The position numbers were made by a program, and so were the translations under genes. Below the pieces are notes generated by a model. It had not been told where the DNA came from. It saw only the letters and a program-made list of their open reading frames with translations, and ran no database searches. A stretch of 35,918 bases of DNA. It comes from Euryarchaeota archaeon UBA229 (GTDB taxonomy: Archaea > Thermoplasmatota > Poseidoniia > Poseidoniales > Poseidoniaceae). Shown here piece after piece: positions 23,197 to 32,871 of this stretch; position 1 is the first letter of the stretch; each line of letters begins with the position of its first letter. The stretch covers positions 499-36,416 of the forward strand of contig DAUW01000013.1 of the NCBI GenBank assembly GCA_002505355.1, given 5' to 3'.

Positions 23197-26100
23197 ATGG
23201 GAGGGAACACAAGTAGACAAGGTCTTGCTGTGTTCATGTTGCTGTTGTTCACCCTGTCAACGCAGAGTTATTATTTTTCTAACCAAGAAATGACTCTTAA
23301 TGATGACCAAGGCCAAGTTCTCGGGGTTTTGGGACAAGAGGAGAAAATTGCTATTGGCTCATATCCAGACGGTGCAGTTGAAAAAGTCAAGGTTTCTATT
23401 CCGGATGGTCAGGTTGTTCAAGCAATGAATCTTGATATTGCTGCTGCTGATTTAGCGACATCAACTGCTTACTCCTTCACTGATAGTGCCGATTTTTCGA
23501 GTTCTACTGCGTTCTCAGGCGTCGATGTAAATTCTTCATCTCTGTCGCTGTTACCGCAGGAATGGTCGTGGGATTTTGAATCTGGTAATTTCGGCCCGGA
23601 GTGGAGACTTGGCGGTGTAAGTAACTGGTATATTCAGTCTAGTACGGTAATATCTGGCAGTCAAACAGCACAGGCTGGTTCAATCACTGCCAATCAGGAA
23701 ACGTCAATTAGTCTCGATGTAACATCCATTCCAGCTGGTTCTGGAACTTTTCGTTATCAGGTTTCATCAGAAAGTGGTTTTGATTACTTGATTTTCTGTA
23801 TTGATAACACCGGTTGCAGTCGTACTACCGGATTTAACCAACGATGGGCGGGTATTACAAGCGGGACACATAGTTTCACCATACCTGCCACAGCACAGAC
23901 CCTAACTTGGAAGTATACTAAGGATGGTAGTGTGAATTCCGGACAGGATACTGCTTGGATTGATGATATAATCATCACACCAACCGGCGGTGCTGGTAAC
24001 GGTGAGGGCTCTTGGACATCACCAGCGTTTGGTCCGCAATTTTCCGGACAAGGTGAACCAAGAGCTTTTGGCTCAATGTACATGGATGCGTATATTCCTG
24101 TAGACGCAGACTTTGAGTGGTCGCTGTTGGATGCAGCAACCGATACAGTAATCCCTGGATACGATGGGCTTACCAGTGTTTACATGGACTTTGGAATTAT
24201 TGACTGGCTGTCTTATCCGCTGGTCAAAATGCGCATTGATATGGCGACTACCACAGGTTCGCTACCAATAGTACACGGCATTCATTTTGATGGTCTCTTG
24301 CAAGATGATTTCGATTCAAATCCATCGGCGAATGGTTGGCAATTCAACGGTGTATCTTGGAATAGAGGTTCAATTGCCGGAACAGGCACGGTTGAAAGCC
24401 CTGAGTATTATCTAAGAAGTGGCTTTGTCGGAGTCAAGTCTAATTCCTACCTAAACGGGTCGGCTAGACTTGAGTATTCGCTTGATTCAGGACAGTCATG
24501 GAGTGTTTTGCCAAACGACAATTTACAGTCTATGAATGAGCCAAAATTCTCAATAATTTTCCGAGCGATATCGACAGGTGGGGCGTGGGTGTTTGATCAG
24601 TTGTCTGTCGAAATGATAAGGACCAGCGTGGTAGATGGCTTGCAAATAGATATTGGCTTAGATGGAATAAGCGATTGGACAATGGATAGGACAGGAATTG
24701 GTCGCCTTGGGATTCAAGATTTGTTATCGAATGGGGCGTTGTGGGATAGCCAGCAGAGTAGTGCGACATCCCCTGCTACATTTTCGGCCTATTTACCAAC
24801 CAAAGGGATTGAAAAATTTGAGTTTGCTGTGGCTAGTGCTAATGCTGACTTTGTCAATCCCTATTACACAATATCCCATAATAATCAAGATATTCTCACC
24901 AGTTCGTTCAACGATTTTTCCGATGTTACTACCGTCAGACTTACGCCATCACAAATAAGCAGTATCAACAACGCAATTGCTCAGTCTATTACTGGAGTGA
25001 ACCTAAATGGTTTGCAGTTCGCTGAAGTTTACATAAAAATTGGATCATCTTCATCAAACTCTTTGTTGGAATTTGGCGGGCTGATGGCAACATATGATTC
25101 CGCAGTAAATCTAGATTTTATTGGCTCTGACGGTTTGATAATTGGACTAAACAGCGTCTTACCTAAATCTCCCTTAGTTAACGGATATCGCGAAATCTCC
25201 ATACCAGTTAGAATGAAGAGCACTGGAGCGATTCGAATGACTGTTAATTCAATTGCGACTGCGCCATCGGTAACTCCAATCGCCATGCAGGTAAGCAATG
25301 TCAGTGATACTTTCACTCCGTCAATGAATTGGATAGATATTACAAGTTCGTTTGATTTTTCCAGCGTGGGGATTACAAACCCCGAGAACTTTGTCAAAGG
25401 CGGTTCTTGGTTGGTTGATTTCAATTTAGTTGGAGAAAATAATATTGCTCAATTACGATGCAGCACAGTTGCGCTACCGATCATTGGTAACGGAGTCAAT
25501 AACTGTATTCAAAATGGAGTACAGTTGATTTGGTCTGATTTGGGAACTAATGGCGGTATAACAATGTCTGGGACATCGACCACGCTTGAATTCCACCACA
25601 GGTTCAAATTCCCCGTTGAGTGGGATGACGAGGAATTTCTCCTCGCATCGGTGAATATGGTTTCACAGAATGGACCAATGCTATCGGTTAGTAAATCATT
25701 TGGACTAGGAAATTCCCAAGGAGTTGAGAATGACATAGCGCTCAAACAGTGGAATATTATTGGTTCTAACGGAGTCCCAACTGATAATCAATTCCCTTAC
25801 CTGCAAAGCCAAAGAGGGGAGCCAGTTATAGTGCAAGCACACTTAGGATTCGAGGGTGATGAAGGCACAGCTCCACGCACTGGGCATGCTTTGGTAAGAT
25901 TGCTTGTTAACGGTAACGAATATGGCTCTACATCGATAATTAATGACGGTATTGCCTCTATACCTTGGGTTACACCTATAGTTGGAGAAACGGTTGAACT
26001 AGAAATTGATATTCAGCCGCTACGCGGGCAATCAGTATCATACGAGGTTGACAATAATATTTTATTCCGATATGACGCCGTCAACCCCCAGTTATTGTCG

Positions 26101-28182
26101 ATGAATATCGATCAATTTGATCACTTCCAAGCGAGTCCATCAACCACGTTGGAATTCACCATAACCGACAGACCAGTGTTACCAACTCAGGCTGAAATCG
26201 TGTTATGGCATTCATGGGAACACGATTTTAACCAAAATGGTGCAGCAGATAATTCTGAGGTAGTCAAATACAAACTCGACAAGCCCGAGGATTTAACACG
26301 GCTGGAAGGTATTTACCGCTATGATTTGGATACCTCCTCCGCCCCAGATGGAGGGTACGTTCAGGGTTGGTTAGAAGTTGCTGACTCAGCTGGCAATATA
26401 CTACCAGAATCAGGAAATTTGACCAATCCTTTGTTTAATTTACTGATTAGTAGCGATGGCTCACCCCAGTTGGGGTACGCTGATTTAGCCTGGGAATACG
26501 GTTTCCTTCCCTGGCTACATCCAGGCGAATCAATTATGCTGAGCATCCCAGTTTGGGATAAAAACGGTGTTACCGACATCACTGACATCGAATTTGATTT
26601 GTCGATAAACCAGCCTGATTCATCGACAATTACGTGGAATCGGCAAACCAATCTCTGTTCGAGTTCAACTTTGTACATACAAATCGATAGTTGTGAAATG
26701 ATTGGTGATAGCGACTCAGGATTGTTTACCAACTCTGGCAAATTTGTAATTCAGTTTGAGTTAAAGTGGGGCTTTGACCCAGATGATAGTATCATTAGAA
26801 CCCCGCTCATCAAATTAACTGATTTGAATCGTCAGTCAACAACGATTGAACTTGCAGACCTGAATTGGCGATACTCAGGAGAGATGGAGATTAATCGACA
26901 AACGTTGAGTTACTCAACCTCCGGAAATAATCAATCAATAACCGGCTCTTGGGTCAAAGCCAGAGAGGACATTTCAGTCACTGGATCGCTTAATTGGGTT
27001 AAAACCAATCGACCAGTCTTACAGGATTTAGAACTACTAATGACGCTCGGCCTAAATCAGGCACCGATTGACTATCGTCAAGAAATCTTCAACGGTAGCA
27101 TAGTATCACCGTCAACCCCAGGCAACTATCCAGTTGATATTTCACTGAGAAATCCGCCAAATGGGGCAACAATAATTGAACCAGATTCACCATTACTGTG
27201 GTTCATCGTTGACGATGAATCACCATCGATTAAGACCATTGACTATCCCTTACCAGCACAAATTATTGAGGAACAGGAGTGGAATTCACTAGAGATTCTA
27301 ATGACTTTGACGGAAAACAGTTTCATGGATCAGGGTTCGATGAATCTAAAATGGGAGATTCACCCTTCAGGATTTGGTTTCGCATCCACAAGCATTGCTA
27401 ATGGCTCCGGGCTAATTTCAATTCTTGGGGGAATGCCATTTGGCGAATCCATTATTTGTTCATACAGCATCAATATTGATTCAGTTGTGCCTGAAGCAAT
27501 GCGAACCGAAGCACTAGAGCTGAGGATATGGGTGAGTGGCAGCGACATGGCTGGCAACTCCTTTGGCTCTGTTTCTGATGAGGTCTATACCCCACTCGCC
27601 GTTTGGCAGTTGGAACAACAGTTGCCAGAATACTCTCTCACACAACCAAGAATCACATACACTGGCAACTTGGAGGTTGGCAATGCCATCGATTTATCCG
27701 TGATAATTCAGAATGTCGGGAAATCAGATGGTGACGCTCAATTACGCGTCGAGCGAGTAGAAAGTAATGGGGCGAGGACAATAATACATTCACAACAAGT
27801 TAAGGTTAATTCAGGCAGTAATGGTGTATTCAATCATCGTTGGATTCCAGATAGGGATGGGTCAATGTGGATAGAATTCATAATCATTGGAGGACCTAAT
27901 GAACAAACAGAAACTTTCTATGTTGAAGATGGTGAGTCGGATGGTTTCCTAGGAGGTCTTACTGAGATAAACCCAGTGTTATTGATTGTAATTTTCTTAT
28001 TGATTGCCGCACTAATCGGGCTGTTAATTTTTGGTTTGCGATCACCTAAACCATTACAGCATCAGCGCTTACCTCCAAATAAAAATTACCAGACGGTGAA
28101 TAACCAAATCAATCAAAGTCAAAATCATCAATATGCTCAACAGCAGTCTGCCTATTCGCCCGGAGATAATCCATACAAATGA
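23197..28182 (+). CDS. Giant exported surface protein, C-terminal membrane anchor (1661 aa)
   Basis: A signal peptide covers residues about 9-25 (LAVFMLLLFTLSTQSYYF). The exposed part is almost wholly beta-rich and low in Lys. Residues about 125-260 form a MAM/jelly-roll-like domain (WSWDFESGNFGPEW, SSESGFDYLIFCIDN, TWKYTKDGSVNSGQDTAWI). A second, shorter copy of that theme starts near residue 370. Ig-like or CARDB-like domains end the ectodomain (VGNAIDLSVIIQNVGKSDGD). One helix (NPVLLIVIFLLIAALIGLLI) is followed by a Gln/Asn-rich cytosolic tail of about 47 residues. Seven Cys occur, six as near pairs. Likely an S-layer-associated, adhesion or glycan-binding protein; no catalytic site was recognised. 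A TATA-like GTAAATAAT lies about 50 bases upstream. Confidence 0.85.
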   Translation: MGGNTSRQGLAVFMLLLFTLSTQSYYFSNQEMTLNDDQGQVLGVLGQEEKIAIGSYPDGAVEKVKVSIPDGQVVQAMNLDIAAADLATSTAYSFTDSADFSSSTAFSGVDVNSSSLSLLPQEWSWDFESGNFGPEWRLGGVSNWYIQSSTVISGSQTAQAGSITANQETSISLDVTSIPAGSGTFRYQVSSESGFDYLIFCIDNTGCSRTTGFNQRWAGITSGTHSFTIPATAQTLTWKYTKDGSVNSGQDTAWIDDIIITPTGGAGNGEGSWTSPAFGPQFSGQGEPRAFGSMYMDAYIPVDADFEWSLLDAATDTVIPGYDGLTSVYMDFGIIDWLSYPLVKMRIDMATTTGSLPIVHGIHFDGLLQDDFDSNPSANGWQFNGVSWNRGSIAGTGTVESPEYYLRSGFVGVKSNSYLNGSARLEYSLDSGQSWSVLPNDNLQSMNEPKFSIIFRAISTGGAWVFDQLSVEMIRTSVVDGLQIDIGLDGISDWTMDRTGIGRLGIQDLLSNGALWDSQQSSATSPATFSAYLPTKGIEKFEFAVASANADFVNPYYTISHNNQDILTSSFNDFSDVTTVRLTPSQISSINNAIAQSITGVNLNGLQFAEVYIKIGSSSSNSLLEFGGLMATYDSAVNLDFIGSDGLIIGLNSVLPKSPLVNGYREISIPVRMKSTGAIRMTVNSIATAPSVTPIAMQVSNVSDTFTPSMNWIDITSSFDFSSVGITNPENFVKGGSWLVDFNLVGENNIAQLRCSTVALPIIGNGVNNCIQNGVQLIWSDLGTNGGITMSGTSTTLEFHHRFKFPVEWDDEEFLLASVNMVSQNGPMLSVSKSFGLGNSQGVENDIALKQWNIIGSNGVPTDNQFPYLQSQRGEPVIVQAHLGFEGDEGTAPRTGHALVRLLVNGNEYGSTSIINDGIASIPWVTPIVGETVELEIDIQPLRGQSVSYEVDNNILFRYDAVNPQLLSMNIDQFDHFQASPSTTLEFTITDRPVLPTQAEIVLWHSWEHDFNQNGAADNSEVVKYKLDKPEDLTRLEGIYRYDLDTSSAPDGGYVQGWLEVADSAGNILPESGNLTNPLFNLLISSDGSPQLGYADLAWEYGFLPWLHPGESIMLSIPVWDKNGVTDITDIEFDLSINQPDSSTITWNRQTNLCSSSTLYIQIDSCEMIGDSDSGLFTNSGKFVIQFELKWGFDPDDSIIRTPLIKLTDLNRQSTTIELADLNWRYSGEMEINRQTLSYSTSGNNQSITGSWVKAREDISVTGSLNWVKTNRPVLQDLELLMTLGLNQAPIDYRQEIFNGSIVSPSTPGNYPVDISLRNPPNGATIIEPDSPLLWFIVDDESPSIKTIDYPLPAQIIEEQEWNSLEILMTLTENSFMDQGSMNLKWEIHPSGFGFASTSIANGSGLISILGGMPFGESIICSYSINIDSVVPEAMRTEALELRIWVSGSDMAGNSFGSVSDEVYTPLAVWQLEQQLPEYSLTQPRITYTGNLEVGNAIDLSVIIQNVGKSDGDAQLRVERVESNGARTIIHSQQVKVNSGSNGVFNHRWIPDRDGSMWIEFIIIGGPNEQTETFYVEDGESDGFLGGLTEINPVLLIVIFLLIAALIGLLIFGLRSPKPLQHQRLPPNKNYQTVNNQINQSQNHQYAQQQSAYSPGDNPYK

Positions 28183-28223
28183 TGTCAGAAGAATCTAAAT
28201 GAGAAATATAATCGCCCATAATT

Positions 28224-28524
28224 GAGGGAGTAGGAGGACTGCTGACAGAGTTCGACTCTGAGGAAAGTCCCCTCTCCATAGCGCATGTGCCTCACAGAAG
28301 AGAGAAACTAGAGATGGTTTGGTCAATGCAATAGAAACGAACGATGTAAGGGTTGTACTATGATGTTTAGAGACGGAGATTTCCTTATTGTCGATGAAAC
28401 GAGCAGCCGTACAGGAGCAAGTCCAAGCAGTTCCGTTGAGATTGCGCGTCTAGGAACAGGTAGGATGCTAAGTTGAATGCAGTCGCCGAAAGGTAACAGA
28501 AAGGGGCTTACTCCCTACTCCCTC
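28224..28524 (+). ncRNA. rnpB: RNase P RNA
   Basis: The catalytic RNA that removes tRNA 5' leaders. GAGGAAAGTCC (28260-28270) is the universal CR-I segment and ACAGAAAGGGGCTTAC (28496-28511) is CR-V, which pair in P4. The termini form P1: GAGGGAGTAGG (28224-28234) with CCTACTCCCTC (28514-28524), 11 pairs. The size of 301 nt suits an archaeal type A RNA. A TATA-like TCTAAATG near 28194 lies about 27 bases before the P1 start, and a second AT-rich element (AAATATAA) sits closer. The 3' end is one base from the stop codon of the convergent transporter gene. Confidence 0.95.
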
Positions 28525-28525
28525 G

Positions 28526-31387
28526 CTATTCTTCTAATACCGCATCTAGCGGTTTCATAGATATTGGTGATGCCAAAGCAATTCCTTCTCCATAATCTAC
28601 CCAGTATGGTTCCCCTTTGATGGCTGATTTAGCTACTTTTTCCGAGGTTATCACAGCCGGCATTAGGAAGGTACTGGTGATAAAAGCAAAAATAATCAAA
28701 AGACACATGATCATAAAGAAATTTTCTAGGCCTGGGAAAGTTACTAGGAAACCTGCACCGATACCGCTGACCGTTGTAATCGTCGTTTCAAAAATAGTCT
28801 GACCGGTTTCTTCAATTGAATTAGCAATTCCGACAGGCGTTTCACCCTCTTCTTGGATACGGTGCATTACGTGAATCGCATCATCAACACCAATACCGAA
28901 GACAATGGTTCCGATCATGGCAGTGAAGATATTTACATTAACATCAGGACTATTCATCAATAGAGGTTGCCAGAGTATTACCACAGCCACAGGTACCATA
29001 GTGATAACCCCCAATCGGAATGATCTAAAGACAATAGCAAGAACAAAAGTCAGAATTATCATTGTCACTATGGTTGTTAGGTTTTGTGAGCTATGTATGC
29101 CTTCATTGATGTCTAGTGATACCGGTAGACCTCCGGTGAGGATTGATGAATCAGTTCCGTCCAGCCCGGTATCCTCGATGAGCATGGCATCAATCTGGTC
29201 TCTGAGTACAGAAGCTGCGTTGAGATTCATGTAAGGTTGTGTGACATAGACAATACCTTTGGTCCCTTCTTTGTTAAGCAACATAGATTTGACTTCGTAG
29301 CTGAGCGTGTCGAAGACAATATTTACCATATCTTTTCGCAATTGTTCCCTGCCACCCTCACCACTGGCATCCAAAAGCAGCCATGCGTGACACTCTATCG
29401 GGTCATTAGATTCCCAACATGGTTCGTGTAATAAATCCCAAAGGCTTCCTTGGTAAAGTGCGACATCATCGTTGAGCCCGATAGTTACCGGTATTGCTCT
29501 AAGGAACGTTATGATGCTCGTAGTATTAGTTCTCTCAACATCACCAATCCGTTGCTCTAAGCCATCGATTACATCAAGAACCGGTAGGTCTCTAATACGG
29601 TCAGTATTGTTATTGTTAGGACGTTCCTCTGCACTGAATATGAATAGTGAGGTTTGGCCTCCGCTGAAAAATTCTGAATACTCTGCTAGGGAATTGAGTG
29701 AATCAATACCGTCTGGCGCCTCTGATGAGCCGGTAATCGGTTCATTCATTGAATCTAAGTTGACAATTCCATAAAATGTGATCGAGCCAAAAATCAATAC
29801 AATTGGTAAGAATGCCTTGACTGGTAATTTACCGATGTTTTTCCACATGGTGGGGTTTGTCCTTTTGTTGTATCTAAGCATCCAGGCTATTGTCGGAACC
29901 AGTATAATGCTGAAAACCAAGGTCGAGGCAATGCCAAGAACCAACGTTACACCTACAGACCTTATCGGTGCTACTGTAACAATTTGTGGCGCAATTAGTA
30001 CAGAAAAACCAATCACGGTGGTAATTGCTGACAAGAAGACTGCTACACCGGTTGAACTGGCCATCTCCAGAACGCACTTTTTGTAGAACTCCATGTCCCA
30101 AAGATCAGGCACTCTCAGTTCTTTCTCTCCACGTTTCTTCCGACGTACGTTCTCTTCCTGCATCTTTTGCAGTTCTTTACGTCTGACTTCTTCAATCCGG
30201 TTTACCATATGCAGCGCATAGTCTACCCCCAGTCCAATGAGAATTGGGAATGTTGCTACTATCATTGGCGTTAGGGTTATGTCTAGTATTACTGATGAGC
30301 CAAAAGTAAATGCTAGTGCCATAACGATTGGAGTGCCGGTTATCGCAACCACTTTTAGGGATCGGTGTAGAGTAGTGATGATTAATACGGTGAACAGAAT
30401 TGACCATGGTAAAATCATCAATAAATCATCATAGATTGCATCAGATATATCTTCAAGGACTTTGGTTAGACCAGTAACCGTCATGACCGATATATCAGAA
30501 TTTGGCCGATTTTCGACAACTCTCTCAAAATGCGCCAACAATTCTTCAAAATTATTGAAGTCATCAATTAAGTCAAAATTCTGATTCATACCAACAATTA
30601 TTGCTGTTGTATCCCAAATACCGTCATTATTTGTGTCCTTGATTAAGGTGTCAAAACTTCCATTTGATTGTTCGATTATCGTATCAATTCTTTCTTGCTC
30701 GGGTATGGCATATTCGCCGCCCCCAGGAAGTAAATCACAATCAATATCAATGATGGGAATCCTTGTATCTACCCCGTGCTCACACATAGAATTGTTAAAC
30801 CTTCCATCAGCAGAATTAATTTCCTTGATTACTTGCGCAGGGGAGATAATCCAGAGCACCCCATCGTTTTCTCCATGGTCATTTTTGTCGTAATCAATTC
30901 CTCGACTTATCGAATCCCCTTCAACGTTGTTTGCATCACCTTCAACCCAACTTATCACGTCGAGAATAGCTTTGTCCGTAATGTTGGCAGAACTTGACAA
31001 ATCAAACGCATTCTCTGTTCGAATATAGATGACGGTGATGTCTGTAGACCACTCTTCGCGAACTTCTAACAAAAGGTCGGTGGAAGGTGCCCCGTCCGGC
31101 AAGAAAATTTCCACGTCGTCATCAATTTGGGATTGGAAATCCATCCCTTGTTGGGCAAAAAAGGCGGAAATTATGATGAGCAATATTACGACGGTTGTGG
31201 GCGAAGTCAAAGCATTGGAATACATATTGTCAAGAGATTGCATCGTTTTCTGTGAGACGGACTTCTTCACCGTTGCATATCTGCCTTTGATGACATCAAG
31301 CGGACCTTCTCTCAAAGCCGGAGGCTCGCTCATGGTGAGTGCATCTGTGTGAGGGATTTGAATAATCCTGTTTCTAGATTCCCACAT
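28526..31387 (-). CDS. RND superfamily (MMPL/HAE3-type) membrane transporter
   Basis: A 12-helix proton-driven exporter with two similar halves. After TM1 (TTVVILLIIISAFFAQQG) comes a large outer loop (about 220 residues), then five helices including GLGVDYALHMVNRIEE, the conserved TM4-type block. The second half repeats this: TM7, a long outer loop, and FGIGVDDAIHVMHRIQEEGE. The first loop has a Cys pair (MCEHG and DIDCD), and the second has HEPCWES with IECHAW, both fit for disulfides. Archaeal HAE3-like RND proteins are thought to move lipids or hydrophobic compounds; substrate unknown. Start: first ATG used, but the one 18 codons later (MSEPPALREG) is possible; neither has a Shine-Dalgarno. 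It follows the GT2 gene by 17 bases, probably co-transcribed. Confidence 0.9.
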   Translation of the reverse strand: MWESRNRIIQIPHTDALTMSEPPALREGPLDVIKGRYATVKKSVSQKTMQSLDNMYSNALTSPTTVVILLIIISAFFAQQGMDFQSQIDDDVEIFLPDGAPSTDLLLEVREEWSTDITVIYIRTENAFDLSSSANITDKAILDVISWVEGDANNVEGDSISRGIDYDKNDHGENDGVLWIISPAQVIKEINSADGRFNNSMCEHGVDTRIPIIDIDCDLLPGGGEYAIPEQERIDTIIEQSNGSFDTLIKDTNNDGIWDTTAIIVGMNQNFDLIDDFNNFEELLAHFERVVENRPNSDISVMTVTGLTKVLEDISDAIYDDLLMILPWSILFTVLIITTLHRSLKVVAITGTPIVMALAFTFGSSVILDITLTPMIVATFPILIGLGVDYALHMVNRIEEVRRKELQKMQEENVRRKKRGEKELRVPDLWDMEFYKKCVLEMASSTGVAVFLSAITTVIGFSVLIAPQIVTVAPIRSVGVTLVLGIASTLVFSIILVPTIAWMLRYNKRTNPTMWKNIGKLPVKAFLPIVLIFGSITFYGIVNLDSMNEPITGSSEAPDGIDSLNSLAEYSEFFSGGQTSLFIFSAEERPNNNNTDRIRDLPVLDVIDGLEQRIGDVERTNTTSIITFLRAIPVTIGLNDDVALYQGSLWDLLHEPCWESNDPIECHAWLLLDASGEGGREQLRKDMVNIVFDTLSYEVKSMLLNKEGTKGIVYVTQPYMNLNAASVLRDQIDAMLIEDTGLDGTDSSILTGGLPVSLDINEGIHSSQNLTTIVTMIILTFVLAIVFRSFRLGVITMVPVAVVILWQPLLMNSPDVNVNIFTAMIGTIVFGIGVDDAIHVMHRIQEEGETPVGIANSIEETGQTIFETTITTVSGIGAGFLVTFPGLENFFMIMCLLIIFAFITSTFLMPAVITSEKVAKSAIKGEPYWVDYGEGIALASPISMKPLDAVLEE

Positions 31388-31404
31388 TTGGTATTCGGAC
31401 GAAT

Positions 31405-32346
31405 TCAGTCCAAGCCGAATTCACGAACAATCAAGTGGCGTAAGAACCCTCTAGCGGACTGTAGCACTAGGCCGGTTGCCATCAGTGCTAAACCTAGAAC
31501 TCCTATCCAAACAGCCGAGAGTCCAGGTCCAATGAAGTTATCAATTTGTCCGGTGACGTTTTGAGCCAGGTTCAATCCCATCGCCGCACCTGCAGCAAAT
31601 AGACCAAGACCTGGAATTCCCAAAACTAGAATTGGTTTTTTGTGCGATAATGAAATGAGCGCCCAAGATAGAACAGTAAAACCGTGTGATACTGCGGTAA
31701 AGTTTGACCCCTTAGGTACATCATATCTAATCACTGTAGGAACCTCAGTTATCCTTAGTTGCTTCTCGTGAGCATTTTCCAGCATTTCAAGTGATAATTC
31801 CATGCCCTCGCTATCAAATCGCAAGACATTCAAAGCCCTTTTTGAGAATGCGCGAAACCCAGATTGTGTGTCCTTAATGGACATGTCACCTGATATGTTA
31901 CTAGCTGCTGTAATTACCTTGATGCCCAGCCTACGATACGCTGGCATGTCAGTACCGCCGCCGCCATCGATAAATCTAGAACCGATTACAAAGTCTTCGC
32001 TGCCGTTTATTATCGGTTGTAGCAATTTAGGAATGTCTCTTGCGTCATGCTGGCCATCACTATCAAGAATGACTAATGCATCGGCGCCAATTTCTTTTGC
32101 TTTTTCAAACAGTGATTTTAACGCCCCACCGTAGCCGCGATTAACCCGGTGACGAACGACTATTGCGCCACAAGATTCGGCAATTCTTGCGCTTGAATCT
32201 GACGATCCATCATCAACGCATATCACAGCATCAACATACTTTTGTGCCATTGTGACAACGGTCCCGATAGTTTCCTCTTCATTGTACATCGGCATGCCTG
32301 CCACAATGAACGGATTTGCTAATCCTTGTGAACCCCCATCTTTCAC
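31405..32346 (-). CDS. GT2 polyprenyl-phosphate glycosyltransferase with membrane anchor
   Basis: DPM/DPG-synthase-like enzyme. GMPMYNEEETIG and CVDDGSSDSSA bind the sugar nucleotide; VILDSDGQHD is the full catalytic acidic motif; SRFIDGGG and DTQSGFRAFS follow. Two C-terminal helices (KPILVLGIPGLGLFAAGAA and a second near VWIGVLGLALMATGLVL) anchor it, matching the anchor of the GT2-like protein encoded at 16321-17172. The GTG start has GTGGTGA a few bases upstream. The RND transporter gene follows by 17 bases; a link between lipid-linked sugar synthesis and export is tempting but unproven. Confidence 0.9.
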   Translation of the reverse strand: MKDGGSQGLANPFIVAGMPMYNEEETIGTVVTMAQKYVDAVICVDDGSSDSSARIAESCGAIVVRHRVNRGYGGALKSLFEKAKEIGADALVILDSDGQHDARDIPKLLQPIINGSEDFVIGSRFIDGGGGTDMPAYRRLGIKVITAASNISGDMSIKDTQSGFRAFSKRALNVLRFDSEGMELSLEMLENAHEKQLRITEVPTVIRYDVPKGSNFTAVSHGFTVLSWALISLSHKKPILVLGIPGLGLFAAGAAMGLNLAQNVTGQIDNFIGPGLSAVWIGVLGLALMATGLVLQSARGFLRHLIVREFGLD

Positions 32347-32366
32347 AATTTCACCACAAACTGCGA

Positions 32367-32375
32367 CTATATATG
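32367..32375 (-). promoter_or_regulatory. TATA box for the GT2-RND unit
   Basis: On the minus strand CATATATAG is centred about 25 bases before the GTG of the GT2 gene; a second element (CTATATTATC, 32383-32391 region) lies 15 bases further out. Two starts, one nearly leaderless and one with a short leader that includes GTGGTGA, are possible. The rest of the 164-base gap to 32510 shows nothing else I can identify. Confidence 0.45.
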
Positions 32376-32510
32376 GCTATTGATAATATAGCGCGACACA
32401 TCTGCATATCGAAGAAAGTCCGAAGATTTTCTGCGACATTAAGCCTATCGGCTGGGGTTATAATTCATTTAAGTTGAATTTTGAGAACGAAATGTAGAAA
32501 TTCATCAGCT

Positions 32511-32765
32511 TTAATCTACGATTTGACTAATCGTGGTGACCACGCGCTCGCCACTCAACACTTTATTCAATGCGTTTATTGAGATTATTAGCGGTACGTA
32601 TTCTTGGCCATCGCTAGTTACATAGGTGTCACAATCAGAAAAAGCATCATTGTTGATGGACACTTTGATTGCACCACCAGCGTTACTCTTTCTTACATAA
32701 CCAACTAAGTTACTTTTGTTTTCAATCTCATTCATCTTTTCTTCGGGTTTGCTTTTTTTTACCAT
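32511..32765 (-). CDS. Small hypothetical protein (84 aa)
   Basis: Unrecognised. A charged N-terminus (MVKKSKPEEKMNE) leads into a compact, probably beta-rich domain (LVGYVRKSNAGGAIKVSIN, CDTYVTSDGQEYVPLIISI) that ends in a helix and a last strand (KVLSGERVVTTISQIVD). There is one Cys and no membrane segment. I chose the ATG with GGAG about 9 bases upstream rather than a TTG nine codons earlier. It is divergent from the epimerase operon. A small cytosolic binding protein or regulator is possible, with no direct evidence. Confidence 0.6.
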   Translation of the reverse strand: MVKKSKPEEKMNEIENKSNLVGYVRKSNAGGAIKVSINNDAFSDCDTYVTSDGQEYVPLIISINALNKVLSGERVVTTISQIVD

Positions 32766-32842
32766 ATTAAAACTCCACTGCACTAACAGCAAGATTTCCT
32801 ATCATCGTCTAAGTTTATCAAACTAGAGTAAATACCACTCGC

Positions 32843-32850
32843 CTTATACG
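32843..32850 (+). promoter_or_regulatory. TATA box for the epimerase-thioredoxin-VKOR operon
   Basis: CTTATACG is centred about 26 bases before the ATG at 32872, and no Shine-Dalgarno is present, so transcription probably starts at or next to the start codon. Confidence 0.5.
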
Positions 32851-32871
32851 CATGTGTTATTTCGTTAAACT

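Noticed and set aside
29472..29774. Open frame of about 100 codons on the plus strand inside the RND gene
   Set aside because: It lies wholly antisense to a clear transporter with intact motifs, has no recognisable domain, and several similar antisense frames occur along the same gene.
32430..32470. Short hairpin AAGCC/GGCTT-like in the 164-base gap
   Set aside because: Only 4 pairs with no U-tract or conserved context; too weak to call a terminator or RNA gene.
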